Made by a program: the position numbers and the translations under genes. A stretch of DNA of 64,000 nt from Sandaracinaceae bacterium (lineage in GTDB: Bacteria > Myxococcota_A > Polyangia > Polyangiales > Houyiibacteriaceae), in NCBI GenBank assembly GCA_020633055.1, contig JACKEJ010000004.1, forward strand, positions 806,001 through 870,000, given 5' to 3'. Below the pieces are notes generated by a model. That model saw only the letters and a program-made list of their open reading frames with translations. It made no database searches and was not told where the DNA came from. Below are positions 17,542-25,118 of the stretch, in pieces (the stretch's first letter is position 1; the number at the start of each line of letters is the position of its first letter).

Positions 17542-17961
17542 TCAGACCAGGCCAGCGGCTGCGCGCATGGTCAGCGCAATGAGCACCAGGCTCGACAGCG
17601 CGAACAACACGAAGCGCGCGGGGATGTGGTTCACCAGCGTCTGCACCAGGCTGTGCGCCACGCGCAGCCCGACGTACGCCCACGCCAATGTCACGGCCAA
17701 ATCGTCCGCGGGCGCGATCAGCGCGCTCGCGAGGGCCACCGCGTAGAAGACCGTCGGCTGCTCCATCAAGTGGTTGTAGTTGTCCGCCTTCCACCGCACG
17801 CGGGCCGGCAGCTGCGCCATCTGCTCGCCGCGCGGGGCGTTGCTGTCGGGCGTCATCTTCGCGACCCGCATGGCGGGCAGCCGCGTGGCGTACATGAAGG
17901 CCCACATCAGGTGGGTCCAGAAGGCGAGGGCAAGCAAGGGCGCGAGGATAGGTGCAGGCAT
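17542..17961 (-). CDS. MAPEG-family membrane protein
   Basis: A 139-residue protein, start ATG 17961-17959, with four hydrophobic helices. The family comprises small integral membrane proteins related to glutathione transferases and leukotriene synthases. Supporting motifs are RWKADNYNHLMEQPTVFYAV (the E.P..F core) and AYVGLRVAHSLVQTLVNH (the R..H region), with length typical of the family (about 130-150). It ends 9 bp from the convergent membrane-anchored protein gene. The biochemical role in this organism is unknown. Confidence 0.85.
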   Translation of the reverse strand: MPAPILAPLLALAFWTHLMWAFMYATRLPAMRVAKMTPDSNAPRGEQMAQLPARVRWKADNYNHLMEQPTVFYAVALASALIAPADDLAVTLAWAYVGLRVAHSLVQTLVNHIPARFVLFALSSLVLIALTMRAAAGLV

Positions 17962-18197
17962 GCGCCGAGCATGCGCCACGATCCGTGCGGCATCCATGCG
18001 TCCTTCGGGGCCTCGATCAACCACTCCGGGTCTAGACGGAGGCTGTCCCGCGTGGCGCCAAGTGGTACGCTGCGGACGACTCGGGCAGGGCTGCGGTCCG
18101 TGAGCCCTCGCGAGGAGATGATCCGCATGAAGGCATGTGCACGGTCGCGACGCACACCATCCCACCACAGCGCACCCGCGCCGTTCGGACTGTTCAC

Positions 18198-18782
18198 ATG
18201 GGTCCTCTGTCCACGTCACATGGAAGCAGCGACGAGGATGTGCGCAGCGTGACGTTCGCGCCCCCAGACGAGATCGATCTGAGACAGTTAGCCAAAGGCA
18301 CAGACCATCTGAGCCCTGCCGTTTGCGGCCAACTGGTAGAAGCCGCCGTCTGCTGCCTCGCACACCAAGGACACGACAATGGCGCGCACATGGAGGTCAA
18401 CGGGTCCGCGGTCGTCGTGAGGTGCGGCGACCTGGATCCGAGAGCGAACGCGTCGCACGCCGACCGCCAGGATGCGACCGAGGACGGTGCTGTTGCTATC
18501 GCCATTGCTCTCATCCGCGCAGGCACCGATCTGGACGTCGTTCAACGGTCGTGGAAGGGTACCGGCTTCGACTACTTCCTAACCTCAGGAACAGGAAACG
18601 CGCCGTTCGAGGGAAGTGCCTGCCTAGAAGTGTCCGGTATTCTTGCAGAAGACGACCTATCGATGCGTCGGAGAGTCGCCGCCAAGGTAAAGCAGGTCGA
18701 TGCGGGCGATGGCGCTCTGCCGGGCTACGTTGTAGTCGTCGGTTTCTCCCTGCCAAGAGCGGCCGTAAAGAGCGTCCCATGA
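18198..18782 (+). CDS. Uncharacterised protein, first gene of a two-gene module
   Basis: A 194-residue protein with likely start ATG 18198 (an in-frame start at 18135 exists). No signal peptide or membrane helix, so probably cytoplasmic. It begins with a FAPPDEIDLRQLAKG stretch and contains SAVVVRCGDLDP, EDGAVAIAIALI, WKGTGFDYFLT and a hydrophobic strand LPGYVVVVGFSLP. The alternating pattern suggests an alpha/beta fold, but I recognise no family. WKGTGFDYFL is an unusual motif and a likely conserved site. The stop overlaps the next start as ATGA (18779-18782). The DNA looks less extreme in GC than its neighbours, which may mean a later arrival. Confidence 0.75.
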   Translation: MGPLSTSHGSSDEDVRSVTFAPPDEIDLRQLAKGTDHLSPAVCGQLVEAAVCCLAHQGHDNGAHMEVNGSAVVVRCGDLDPRANASHADRQDATEDGAVAIAIALIRAGTDLDVVQRSWKGTGFDYFLTSGTGNAPFEGSACLEVSGILAEDDLSMRRRVAAKVKQVDAGDGALPGYVVVVGFSLPRAAVKSVP

Positions 18783-19882
18783 GCGAAGCCAACGAACTCC
18801 ACAACCGGGCCATGGCGCTCGTCGAATCAGCGCTAGGCGCTCGGCGACGCGGTGACCATGCTGAGGCCCGCGATGTGTTTGCTGAGGCCCAACGGCTGGA
18901 GTTGGCGTCGGCCCAGAAGGCGGAGACGCAACCTTCGCGCTCGATCCTGTTCCGCAGCGCGGCGTGGCTAGCGCTCGAGGCCGAGGACGCTTCTGAGGCG
19001 GAGCGGCTTGCCGCCTGTGGCCTGGCCGACATCGGAGTGCCGAACAAGGTGAAGGTGGAGCTGCGAGCCGTTGCTGAGGAGGCGAGGCTTCGGCTGCATC
19101 AGCCGCTGCCGCCCCCGACCGCCATGTCGAGCGTCACACTTCACTTGGAGGGCCCTGCCGTTGGCTACGGCACGGCATCGGCAGGCGACGTCGACCGTCG
19201 GAAAGGTGCCCTCCAGAGCATCATCGTGAGGACCGCCGAGCGAAGGGCACGGCGCCCGTTCAGGCTTCACGGTGGCGCCCCACGAGACGTCGTTCGCCAG
19301 CTCCAGCCTCGACTGTCGTATGCGGCGGGAAGCATGGTCGTTCAGGTTGTTCTCGGCGGGGATCAGCGCGAGCTGTGGGACGAGAACGCTGCGGTCGTAG
19401 AAGACGTGCAACGGTGTCTCCTGGCGTTCAGCGAAGGCGGGACACGTGCGTTGCGAGCACCTATCGCCGATGATCTCTATCGCGAGAACTTTGCACAACT
19501 CGCGACACAGCTGGCACCCGACGGGAAGCGGGTGACCTCGGTGGATGTCCTCGTGGCAACGGCGACTGGGTCTCAAAAGCCCGTACGAATGCGTCGGCAC
19601 GGTTCCGAAGACCGCAAGGCGAAGTCCCTACCGGTGGGCCCCGCACTCGACGTCCTGGAAGGCGAGTTGAGGGGCGTGGACGAGACGACGCCGAGGAACA
19701 CCATCAAGATTCTTCTCTCGGGCGCGAACGCAACCGCCGTCTCCGTCCAGGTCGGGGATGCTGTGATGGAAGACATCGTCCGACCGCTCTACGGTCGAGT
19801 CGTCCGCGTCACCGTCGCCACTGTGGGAAAGCAGCACAAGCTGATCGGCGTCCCAGAACTGGTCGACGACGACGAGTCGTGA
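18779..19882 (+). CDS. Uncharacterised protein with N-terminal TPR-like helices, second gene of the module
   Basis: A 367-residue soluble protein whose ATG overlaps the upstream stop (ATGA). The first about 110 residues are helical and repeat-like: NRAMALVESALGARRRGDH, ARDVFAEAQRLE and SILFRSAAWLALEAEDASEA look like a TPR pair. The rest is a mixed region with VTLHLEGPAVGYG, IIVRTAERRARRPFR, MVVQVVLGG and YRENFAQLATQLAPDGKRV. From memory, similar unnamed proteins with the same TPR-plus-beta layout occur in cyanobacteria and other phyla; this was not searched. Coupling to the 194-residue protein argues that the two act together, probably as a complex. Confidence 0.78.
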   Translation: MSEANELHNRAMALVESALGARRRGDHAEARDVFAEAQRLELASAQKAETQPSRSILFRSAAWLALEAEDASEAERLAACGLADIGVPNKVKVELRAVAEEARLRLHQPLPPPTAMSSVTLHLEGPAVGYGTASAGDVDRRKGALQSIIVRTAERRARRPFRLHGGAPRDVVRQLQPRLSYAAGSMVVQVVLGGDQRELWDENAAVVEDVQRCLLAFSEGGTRALRAPIADDLYRENFAQLATQLAPDGKRVTSVDVLVATATGSQKPVRMRRHGSEDRKAKSLPVGPALDVLEGELRGVDETTPRNTIKILLSGANATAVSVQVGDAVMEDIVRPLYGRVVRVTVATVGKQHKLIGVPELVDDDES

Positions 19883-19953
19883 CCCAGCACGAGCGGAGGT
19901 CGCTGAACGCAGCGCGGCGTGGCGGACGCAGCGCCACGCCACGGGACCCAGCC

Positions 19954-20658
19954 CTACGCGTCGCCTTCCGACCAGTCGTGCTCGACGTCGTGATCGGCAC
20001 GCCACGAAAGCCCCTCGAGCGCCTGGATCTCCTGATGGAGCTCCTCGGCGTCGGCCGCGCTGGACCCACCCGTGGCGAGCGCACCCAGCCCAGCAGCCCG
20101 GACGTTGGCGACCGCTGCACGGCTGAGCAGCGAGAAGGTCTCCGCGACCCCAACGCGCGCGTGAGCGCACGCGGTGATCGCGTGCGTGTCGATGGGCAGA
20201 CCGAGCGCCTCGCAGGCCTCGCGCGGGGAGACCGCGCTGGGCAGGTCGGTCTTGTTCAGCTGCAGCACCAAGCTCGGCACGAGGTCGGGGCGCGCAGCGC
20301 GCAAGCTGGCCAACATGCGCGCTTGTGCGCCAAGGCGACCGCTGGCGTCGGCCACGAAGCAGACGGCGTCCGCAGCGCGCAGCAACAGTCGGCGGCGCGC
20401 CCGCAGGGCCCACTGCCCCGGCACGGCCAGCACCTGCACACGCAGGCGCCGCTCATCGATGTAGCCCGCGTCGAACGCGCGCCAGTCGAAGAACTCGGTG
20501 CGCCGCGACGTGGATCCAGGAGAAAGCAGCTCGCCTGCGCGAGCGCTCAACAAGGTCTCGTGCAGCACACGCACGTTGGTGGTCTTGCCCGCGCCCGCCG
20601 CACCGTCGTACAGCAGGCGCAGCGTGATCGCGCCCGAGTTTGGGTCTAGATGCGCCAC
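19954..20658 (-). CDS. MglA/Arf-like small GTPase
   Basis: A 234-residue GTPase. G1/P-loop GAAGAGKTT (residues 19-27), G3-like VPGQ (79-82, the MglA-type replacement of DxxG) and G4 NKTD (135-138) are present. MglA-family proteins are polarity and motility switches in myxobacteria, and members with a VPGQ box pair with roadblock-domain partners. The 40 C-terminal residues after about 195 (GLGALATGGSSAADAEELHQ onward) are an acidic extension beyond the G domain. It sits 13 bp downstream of a roadblock-type gene and is probably co-transcribed with it, which suggests a GTPase/regulator pair like MglA-MglB. The process controlled is inference. Confidence 0.87.
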   Translation of the reverse strand: MAHLDPNSGAITLRLLYDGAAGAGKTTNVRVLHETLLSARAGELLSPGSTSRRTEFFDWRAFDAGYIDERRLRVQVLAVPGQWALRARRRLLLRAADAVCFVADASGRLGAQARMLASLRAARPDLVPSLVLQLNKTDLPSAVSPREACEALGLPIDTHAITACAHARVGVAETFSLLSRAAVANVRAAGLGALATGGSSAADAEELHQEIQALEGLSWRADHDVEHDWSEGDA

Positions 20659-20671
20659 GCGGATCTGGCGC

Positions 20672-21652
20672 TCAGAGCGTCAGGCCCTCTTCGACCGCGC
20701 GCAGCTTGTGGCGCGCGAGACCGAGGTTCCCGCGCTGCTTGTCGATCGCCACGTAGATGAAGAGCGAGGGGTGCCGCGTGAGCGGGCGGATGATGTGGTA
20801 CTGCGTCTCCAGCGTGATGAGCATGTCCTCGATGACGCCGGGCAGGCCGAGGTCTTTCATGACGCGCGTCTTGGCCTTCACGACCGACGTGTTGCCCGAA
20901 GCGGCCAGCTCGATGTCGAACCCAGCGCCGCCGCCGGTGGTTCCGAGCGTCATGCCGGACTCGTAGTCGACGAGGGCCGCGGCGAGCGCTCCATCGAGGG
21001 TCATGATCTGTTCGAGGCTGCTGGCGATGGTGGACATGGGGACCTGGCTCCAGGGGTTGGTAGGGGGGACGATACCAGAGGTCGTGAGCGCGCTGGTCTC
21101 GCTGCCGTGCTCGGGCGCACGGAGGCGCGTGCCCGTCTGGGCGAGCTCCTCGAGCCGCGCCACCTCGGCGCTGAGCTCGTGGAGCGAGAAGCAGAGCTCG
21201 GACGCGTACGCGCGCTGCACCGAGTGGAAGACGACCTGTCCCTGCGCGGCGCGCTCGACCAGCGCGCGCAGCTGCCGCGCGTTGTGCTCCAGCAGCGCGT
21301 CACGCATCGCCACGCGCTCGACCACGCCGTCTTCGACGAGGGCTTCGGCGAAGTTGCGGCCGGTCTCGCGGCACTGCTTCCACACCTGCTGGAGCGCCGG
21401 CCGCAAGGCGAGGCCGCGGGAGGTCATCACGCGCGCGAGGCTCGTGGGGGCACCCGCCGAGACCACCCAGGCGATGGCGCCGCCCGCGAGAAATATGCGA
21501 TCCTGCTCACGCCCAACGTGCACCGTGATCTCACCATGACCCAGCGTGAGCGCGTCCCGGAGGACCTTCTCGAGCGTGGCCGGCATGGGCAGCGAAACGC
21601 TTGCGTTGTCGAGGATGCCGTGCTGGGGGAGCGCGCTGGCACGCGGTGACAT
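20672..21652 (-). CDS. DUF4388-type plus roadblock/LC7-like protein
   Basis: A 326-residue protein, start ATG 21652-21650. Residues about 15-140 match the DUF4388/PATAN pattern: HGEITVHVGREQDRIFLAGG, then GRNFAEALVEDGVVERVAM and ARQLRALVERAAQGQVVFH. The C-terminal about 120 residues look like a roadblock/LC7 domain (ALAAALVDYESGMTLGTTGG, TLETQYHIIRPL, FIYVAIDKQRGNLGLAR), the fold of MglB-type GTPase partners. A Pro/Ser linker separates the two. It is upstream of and almost joined to the GTPase gene. The same N-terminal module occurs behind a receiver domain at 53637-54863, so the module may be a common output adaptor in this organism. Confidence 0.82.
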   Translation of the reverse strand: MSPRASALPQHGILDNASVSLPMPATLEKVLRDALTLGHGEITVHVGREQDRIFLAGGAIAWVVSAGAPTSLARVMTSRGLALRPALQQVWKQCRETGRNFAEALVEDGVVERVAMRDALLEHNARQLRALVERAAQGQVVFHSVQRAYASELCFSLHELSAEVARLEELAQTGTRLRAPEHGSETSALTTSGIVPPTNPWSQVPMSTIASSLEQIMTLDGALAAALVDYESGMTLGTTGGGAGFDIELAASGNTSVVKAKTRVMKDLGLPGVIEDMLITLETQYHIIRPLTRHPSLFIYVAIDKQRGNLGLARHKLRAVEEGLTL

Positions 21653-21703
21653 GGAGCGGACACTAGCACCAAAGGGGGACGTGGGCCACGCGAATCGTGC
21701 TAT

Positions 21704-21728
21704 CACTGAAATTGACAGCATGTCAGTG
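21704..21728. promoter_or_regulatory. Nested inverted repeats in a divergent promoter region
   Basis: Between the DUF4388/roadblock gene and the divergent channel gene, an outer pair CACTGA/TCAGTG (21704-21709, 21723-21728) encloses an inner TGACA-GCA-TGTCA (21713-21725). The stretch is markedly more AT-rich than its surroundings. It could be an operator serving one or both genes. Confidence 0.35.
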
Positions 21729-21843
21729 TAATCGGCGATGGACGGCGGGTCTCCCGTGCCCGTGCGGTCCCATTGTCGGCTGCCGTGATGACCCCACACG
21801 CGGCCCCGAGACGCCGACGGCGGGGCCGTGATATGGCAGCGCG

Positions 21844-23376
21844 GTGACGTTCGTGAACCACCTGTGGAACCTCGGGAGCGCACTGGGCGTGGGCTGGATG
21901 ATCGTGGCGGCGCTCCTCGCGCGCGCTTCGGTGCTCGATTCACCCAAGGGGTCCGATCCCCGCGCGCGCTTCCGCTTCGCGTTCTCGCTCTTCGGCTTTT
22001 TCGCCGTCCTCTTGCTGGCCAGCGCCGCCACCGCAGCGTGGCACGGTCAGAGCGCCGCGGAGCTGCGCGTGGCGACGGGACTGGTGGGCACCTTGGCCGG
22101 TGTCGGGCTGGTCAGCGTGGTGGTGTTCGAGGGCTTGGTGCGCCGCGTGCGTCCGAACATCCCGCGCATCGTGCCCGACGTGCTGACCACCATCGCGGGT
22201 CTGGTCGCGCTCATGCGGGCGTCGTCGCACCTCGGCTTGGATCTGAGTGGCATCATCGCGACGAGCGCCGTGCTCACCGCCGTCATCGGCCTCTCGCTCC
22301 AAGACACGCTGGGCAACATCCTGGGTGGGCTCGCGCTGCAGATGGACGGGTCCATCGAGGTCGGCGACTGGGTGAAGATCGGGGACCTCTCTGGGCGCGT
22401 GTCGGAGATTCGCTGGCGCTACACCGCCATCGAGACCCGCAATTGGGAGACTGTCATCTTCCCCAACAGCATGCTCACGCGGGGCCAGGTGATGGTGCTG
22501 GGCAAGCGCTCCGGGCAGCCCGAGCAGTGGCGGCGCTGGGTGTACTTCCACGTGGACTTCCGCCACGCGCCGACCGACGTGATCGCGGTGGTCACGCAGG
22601 CGCTCTTGGCGCAGCCCATCCGCAACGTGGCGGCCACGCCGGCCCCGAACTGCATCGCGATGGACTTCGACCAGAGCTCCACCAAGTACGCGGTGCGCTA
22701 CTGGCTCACGGACCTCGCCGTGGACGACCCGACCGACAGCGAGATCCGCACACGCATCTTCTTCGCCCTCGCGCGCGCGAAGATGTCGCCCGCGATCCCC
22801 GCGCAGACGGTGTTCGTGACGGAGCACGACGAGGAGCGCGCGCAGGCCAAGCGCGAGGCGGACTTCGAGCGCCGCGTGAAGGCGCTGCAGGGCGTGACGA
22901 TCTTTCGTGACCTGTCCGACGAGGAGCGCAGCGCGCTGGCCGAGAGCCTGCACCGCGCGCCGTTCGCGGCGGGGGAGACGATGACGCGCGAGGGCGCGAC
23001 GGCGCACCACCTCTACATCTTGGTGCGAGGTGAGGTCTCGGTGCGCGTCGGCGGCATCGAGCAGACCAACGAGGTGGCGCAGCTGCGCGCGGGCGCGTTC
23101 TTCGGCGAGATGGCGCTGCTGACGGGCGAGAAGCGGCGGGCGACGTGCATCGCGCTGAGCGACGTGGACTGCTACCGCTTGGACTGGGGCGCGTTCCGCG
23201 GGCTGCTGGAGCGGCACCCGGAGCTGGCCGAGCAGGTGGCCGCGGTGCTGGTGGAGCGGCAGGCGGATCTCGAAGCCGTGCGCGAGCGCGTGGACGTGGC
23301 CCAGGACGCGAAGCGGCGCGCCGAGAGCCAGCGCGACCTGGCGTTCAAGATCCGGACGTTCTTCCAATTGGATTGA
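21844..23376 (+). CDS. MscS-type channel fused to a cyclic-nucleotide-binding domain
   Basis: A 510-residue membrane protein with a GTG start at 21844. Four hydrophobic helices occupy about the first 150 residues. The MscS pore and beta region follows: IGLSLQDTLGNILGGLALQM and VGDWVKIGDLSGRVSEIRWR (about 155-200), then the cytoplasmic vestibule with FPNSMLTRGQ. After a charged linker comes a cNMP-binding domain (about 355-480) with HLYILVRGEVSVRVGG and the phosphate-binding cassette FFGEMALLTGEKRRATC, then a coiled-coil-like tail. The fusion predicts a channel gated or tuned by cAMP/cGMP as well as tension; MscS proteins with this tail are known in some bacteria. The ligand is not proven. Confidence 0.9.
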   Translation: MTFVNHLWNLGSALGVGWMIVAALLARASVLDSPKGSDPRARFRFAFSLFGFFAVLLLASAATAAWHGQSAAELRVATGLVGTLAGVGLVSVVVFEGLVRRVRPNIPRIVPDVLTTIAGLVALMRASSHLGLDLSGIIATSAVLTAVIGLSLQDTLGNILGGLALQMDGSIEVGDWVKIGDLSGRVSEIRWRYTAIETRNWETVIFPNSMLTRGQVMVLGKRSGQPEQWRRWVYFHVDFRHAPTDVIAVVTQALLAQPIRNVAATPAPNCIAMDFDQSSTKYAVRYWLTDLAVDDPTDSEIRTRIFFALARAKMSPAIPAQTVFVTEHDEERAQAKREADFERRVKALQGVTIFRDLSDEERSALAESLHRAPFAAGETMTREGATAHHLYILVRGEVSVRVGGIEQTNEVAQLRAGAFFGEMALLTGEKRRATCIALSDVDCYRLDWGAFRGLLERHPELAEQVAAVLVERQADLEAVRERVDVAQDAKRRAESQRDLAFKIRTFFQLD

Positions 23377-23465
23377 GGGCACGGACCCGGGCGCCCGCAC
23401 TTCTCGTGGCGTGTCGCGAGCCGGCAGGTGTTCCCCATGACGGCGACGCGCGGTTCAGCGCGAGG

Positions 23466-23882
23466 TCAGCCGACGATGGACACCGTGACGCGTCGCCGAT
23501 GCGGACGGGTACGGTGCTCCCACAAGTAGACCCCCTGCCAGGTGCCGAGGTCGGCGCGGCCGCCCGCCACGGGGATGCCGAGCGAGGTCTGCGTCAGCGC
23601 CACGCGCACGTGCGCGGACATGTCGTCGGGCCCCTCGTCGGTGTGAACGAACAGGGGGTCCCCGTCCGTGACGAGCCGCGCGAAGAACGCGTCGAGGTCC
23701 ACGCGCACGTTCGGGTCCGCGTTCTCGTTGATGATGAGCGAGGCACTGGTGTGATGGACGAACACGGTGCAGAGCCCGCGCGTGATGCCCGAGGCCCGCA
23801 CGACGCGCTGTACGTCGTCCGTGATCTCGAGGGTCCCCCGGCCGCGCGTGGCCAGCTCGAGCGTCTCGGCGTAGTAGGTCAT
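23466..23882 (-). CDS. YjbQ/UPF0047 family protein
   Basis: A 138-residue protein, start ATG 23882-23880 and a typical length for the family. Hallmarks are GLCTVFVHHTSASLIINENA, with the paired histidines and the Asn/Glu motif, then DLDAFFARLV, HTDEGPDDMSAHVRVALT and GTWQGVYLWEHR, the signature end with the last conserved histidine. Members of this family rescue thiamine-phosphate synthase mutants when overproduced, but the natural role is unsettled. Cytoplasmic. It stands alone between two plus-strand genes. Confidence 0.92.
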   Translation of the reverse strand: MTYYAETLELATRGRGTLEITDDVQRVVRASGITRGLCTVFVHHTSASLIINENADPNVRVDLDAFFARLVTDGDPLFVHTDEGPDDMSAHVRVALTQTSLGIPVAGGRADLGTWQGVYLWEHRTRPHRRRVTVSIVG

Positions 23883-23997
23883 GCCGCGACGTAGCACGCC
23901 GCCACGGCGACGCAGGCGACGCGATGCCAGGTCCAGGTGGGGTTGGCAGGTCGGGCCCTGGGCCTGCTACGTTGAACGCGAACGAAGGAGCCCCGCC

Positions 23998-24294
23998 ATG
24001 AGCACACCGACCGCTTCCCTGCCACGCCTTGCCACGCTCTTTCGCCTGCTTGTGGCGGCGCTCGCGTGCGTCGCGCTGGACGGCGTCATGGCGAGCGAAG
24101 CCGCCGCCCAGGCTCCGGCCGTGCCACGTGCGGAGCGCGTAGTCGACTTCGACGACATGACCGTGAGAGGCGCGGCCCCTGGTCCAGGCGCCTTCTACCA
24201 CGTGCCGCGGAGCACGGCGGCCGACGAGCCCCGCGAGCTACGCCGAACGTTCGTGCGCCAGATCGTCGAGAGCGTCGGCCGAGAGCCGTTCTGA
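23998..24294 (+). CDS. Small exported protein, unknown function
   Basis: A 98-residue protein from ATG 23998, with an AAGGAG ribosome-binding site about 9 bp upstream that fixes this start. The N-terminus (TLFRLLVAALACVALDG) is a signal sequence with a probable signal peptidase I site near EAAAQA; there is no lipobox. The mature chain is about 60 residues, contains AERVVDFDDMTVRGA and GAFYHVPRSTAADEPRELRR, and has no cysteine. I know no family; the short GAFYHVPR stretch may be a conserved core. Confidence 0.72.
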   Translation: MSTPTASLPRLATLFRLLVAALACVALDGVMASEAAAQAPAVPRAERVVDFDDMTVRGAAPGPGAFYHVPRSTAADEPRELRRTFVRQIVESVGREPF

Positions 24295-24448
24295 GCGCTC
24301 GCAGCCCGTTGACGAACCCCCGTCGCATCGCGCGAGCACCCGGCGGCACGTGGGCCTCGGACGGCCGGCGAGAGGACGGGAGGGCGCCCCGAGTAGCGTG
24401 AGGCTCGCGTCCCGCGCGACCGGCGCGCGGAACGCGACTGAAGAAAGG

Positions 24449-24859
24449 CTACTTCTTGCCCTTGGCGGGCGCGGCGGCCTTCGCGGGCGCAGCCGCCTTC
24501 GGTGCGCCGGCCTTCGCGGGCGCAGCCGCCTTCGACGCCGCGGCCTTCGCGGGCGCAGCCGCCTTCGACGCCGCGGCCTTCGCGGGCGTCGCTTGCTCTC
24601 GACGCGGGCGCGGGCGCATCCGCTCGGCGCCAGGCGCCTCGCGGGAACGCAGCGATCGACGAGGGCGAGCCGTGCACTTCTCGGGGCCGCCAACGGCGCC
24701 CGAGGCCGCCTGCACGGCCTTCGGCGCCGCGGCCTTCGCGGGCGCAGCCGCCTTCGGCGCCGCGGGCTTGGCCGCCTTCGCGGGAGCGGCCTTGGCCGCA
24801 GGGGTCACTTGCTTGGACTTGGTGGCCGGCTTCGCCGCCTGCATCGACTTCTCAACCAT
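24449..24859 (-). CDS. Histone H1-like Ala/Lys/Pro-rich DNA-binding protein
   Basis: A 136-residue protein. ATG 24859-24857 is chosen for its GGAGG Shine-Dalgarno at 24869-24865. The chain is low-complexity: AKAA, AAPAKAAA and KAAAPAKG units in both halves, very basic and lacking aromatics, like bacterial histone H1-like proteins and myxobacterial nucleoid proteins. A central block of about 35 residues (PEKCTARPRRSLRSREAPGA onward) is arginine-rich and breaks the repeat pattern. Such tails bind DNA without sequence preference. The gene sits behind a perfect palindrome in an AT-richer leader, so its expression is probably tightly controlled. Confidence 0.78.
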   Translation of the reverse strand: MVEKSMQAAKPATKSKQVTPAAKAAPAKAAKPAAPKAAAPAKAAAPKAVQAASGAVGGPEKCTARPRRSLRSREAPGAERMRPRPRREQATPAKAAASKAAAPAKAAASKAAAPAKAGAPKAAAPAKAAAPAKGKK

Positions 24860-24869
24860 TGTAACCTCC

Positions 24870-24893
24870 ATGAGATGACACATGTCATCTCAT
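24870..24893 (-). promoter_or_regulatory. Perfect 11-2-11 palindrome ahead of the histone-like gene
   Basis: Arms ATGAGATGACA (24870-24880) and TGTCATCTCAT (24883-24893) are perfect inverted copies around CA. The element abuts the ribosome-binding site (GGAGG at 24869-24865) on the minus strand, so it could be an operator or an RNA hairpin that hides the site. A TATTAT -10-like box lies upstream (24934-24929, minus strand) without a good -35. Confidence 0.7.
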
Positions 24894-25118
24894 GTAGTGT
24901 CTCGCATGTTCAGAGATACACAAGAGGGATAATACGGGTATGAGTGAAAATCCGTGCGTCCCCCTTCCCCCTGCGTGATGCCCCATACGTTGGCGACGAG
25001 CTCCGACGAGCTCCCGCTCCACCCACGAAGTCCGCCGGAACAGACGAGTTCCCAGGCGCACTCTTCGCCGGTTCTCGCGCGCCGGCGTGCGCCCCCGCTC
25101 ACGCGGCGGCTGCGTCGC

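Noticed and set aside
24350..24943. Leu/Arg/Gly repeat frame on the plus strand
   Set aside because: Mirror of the histone-like gene on the minus strand.
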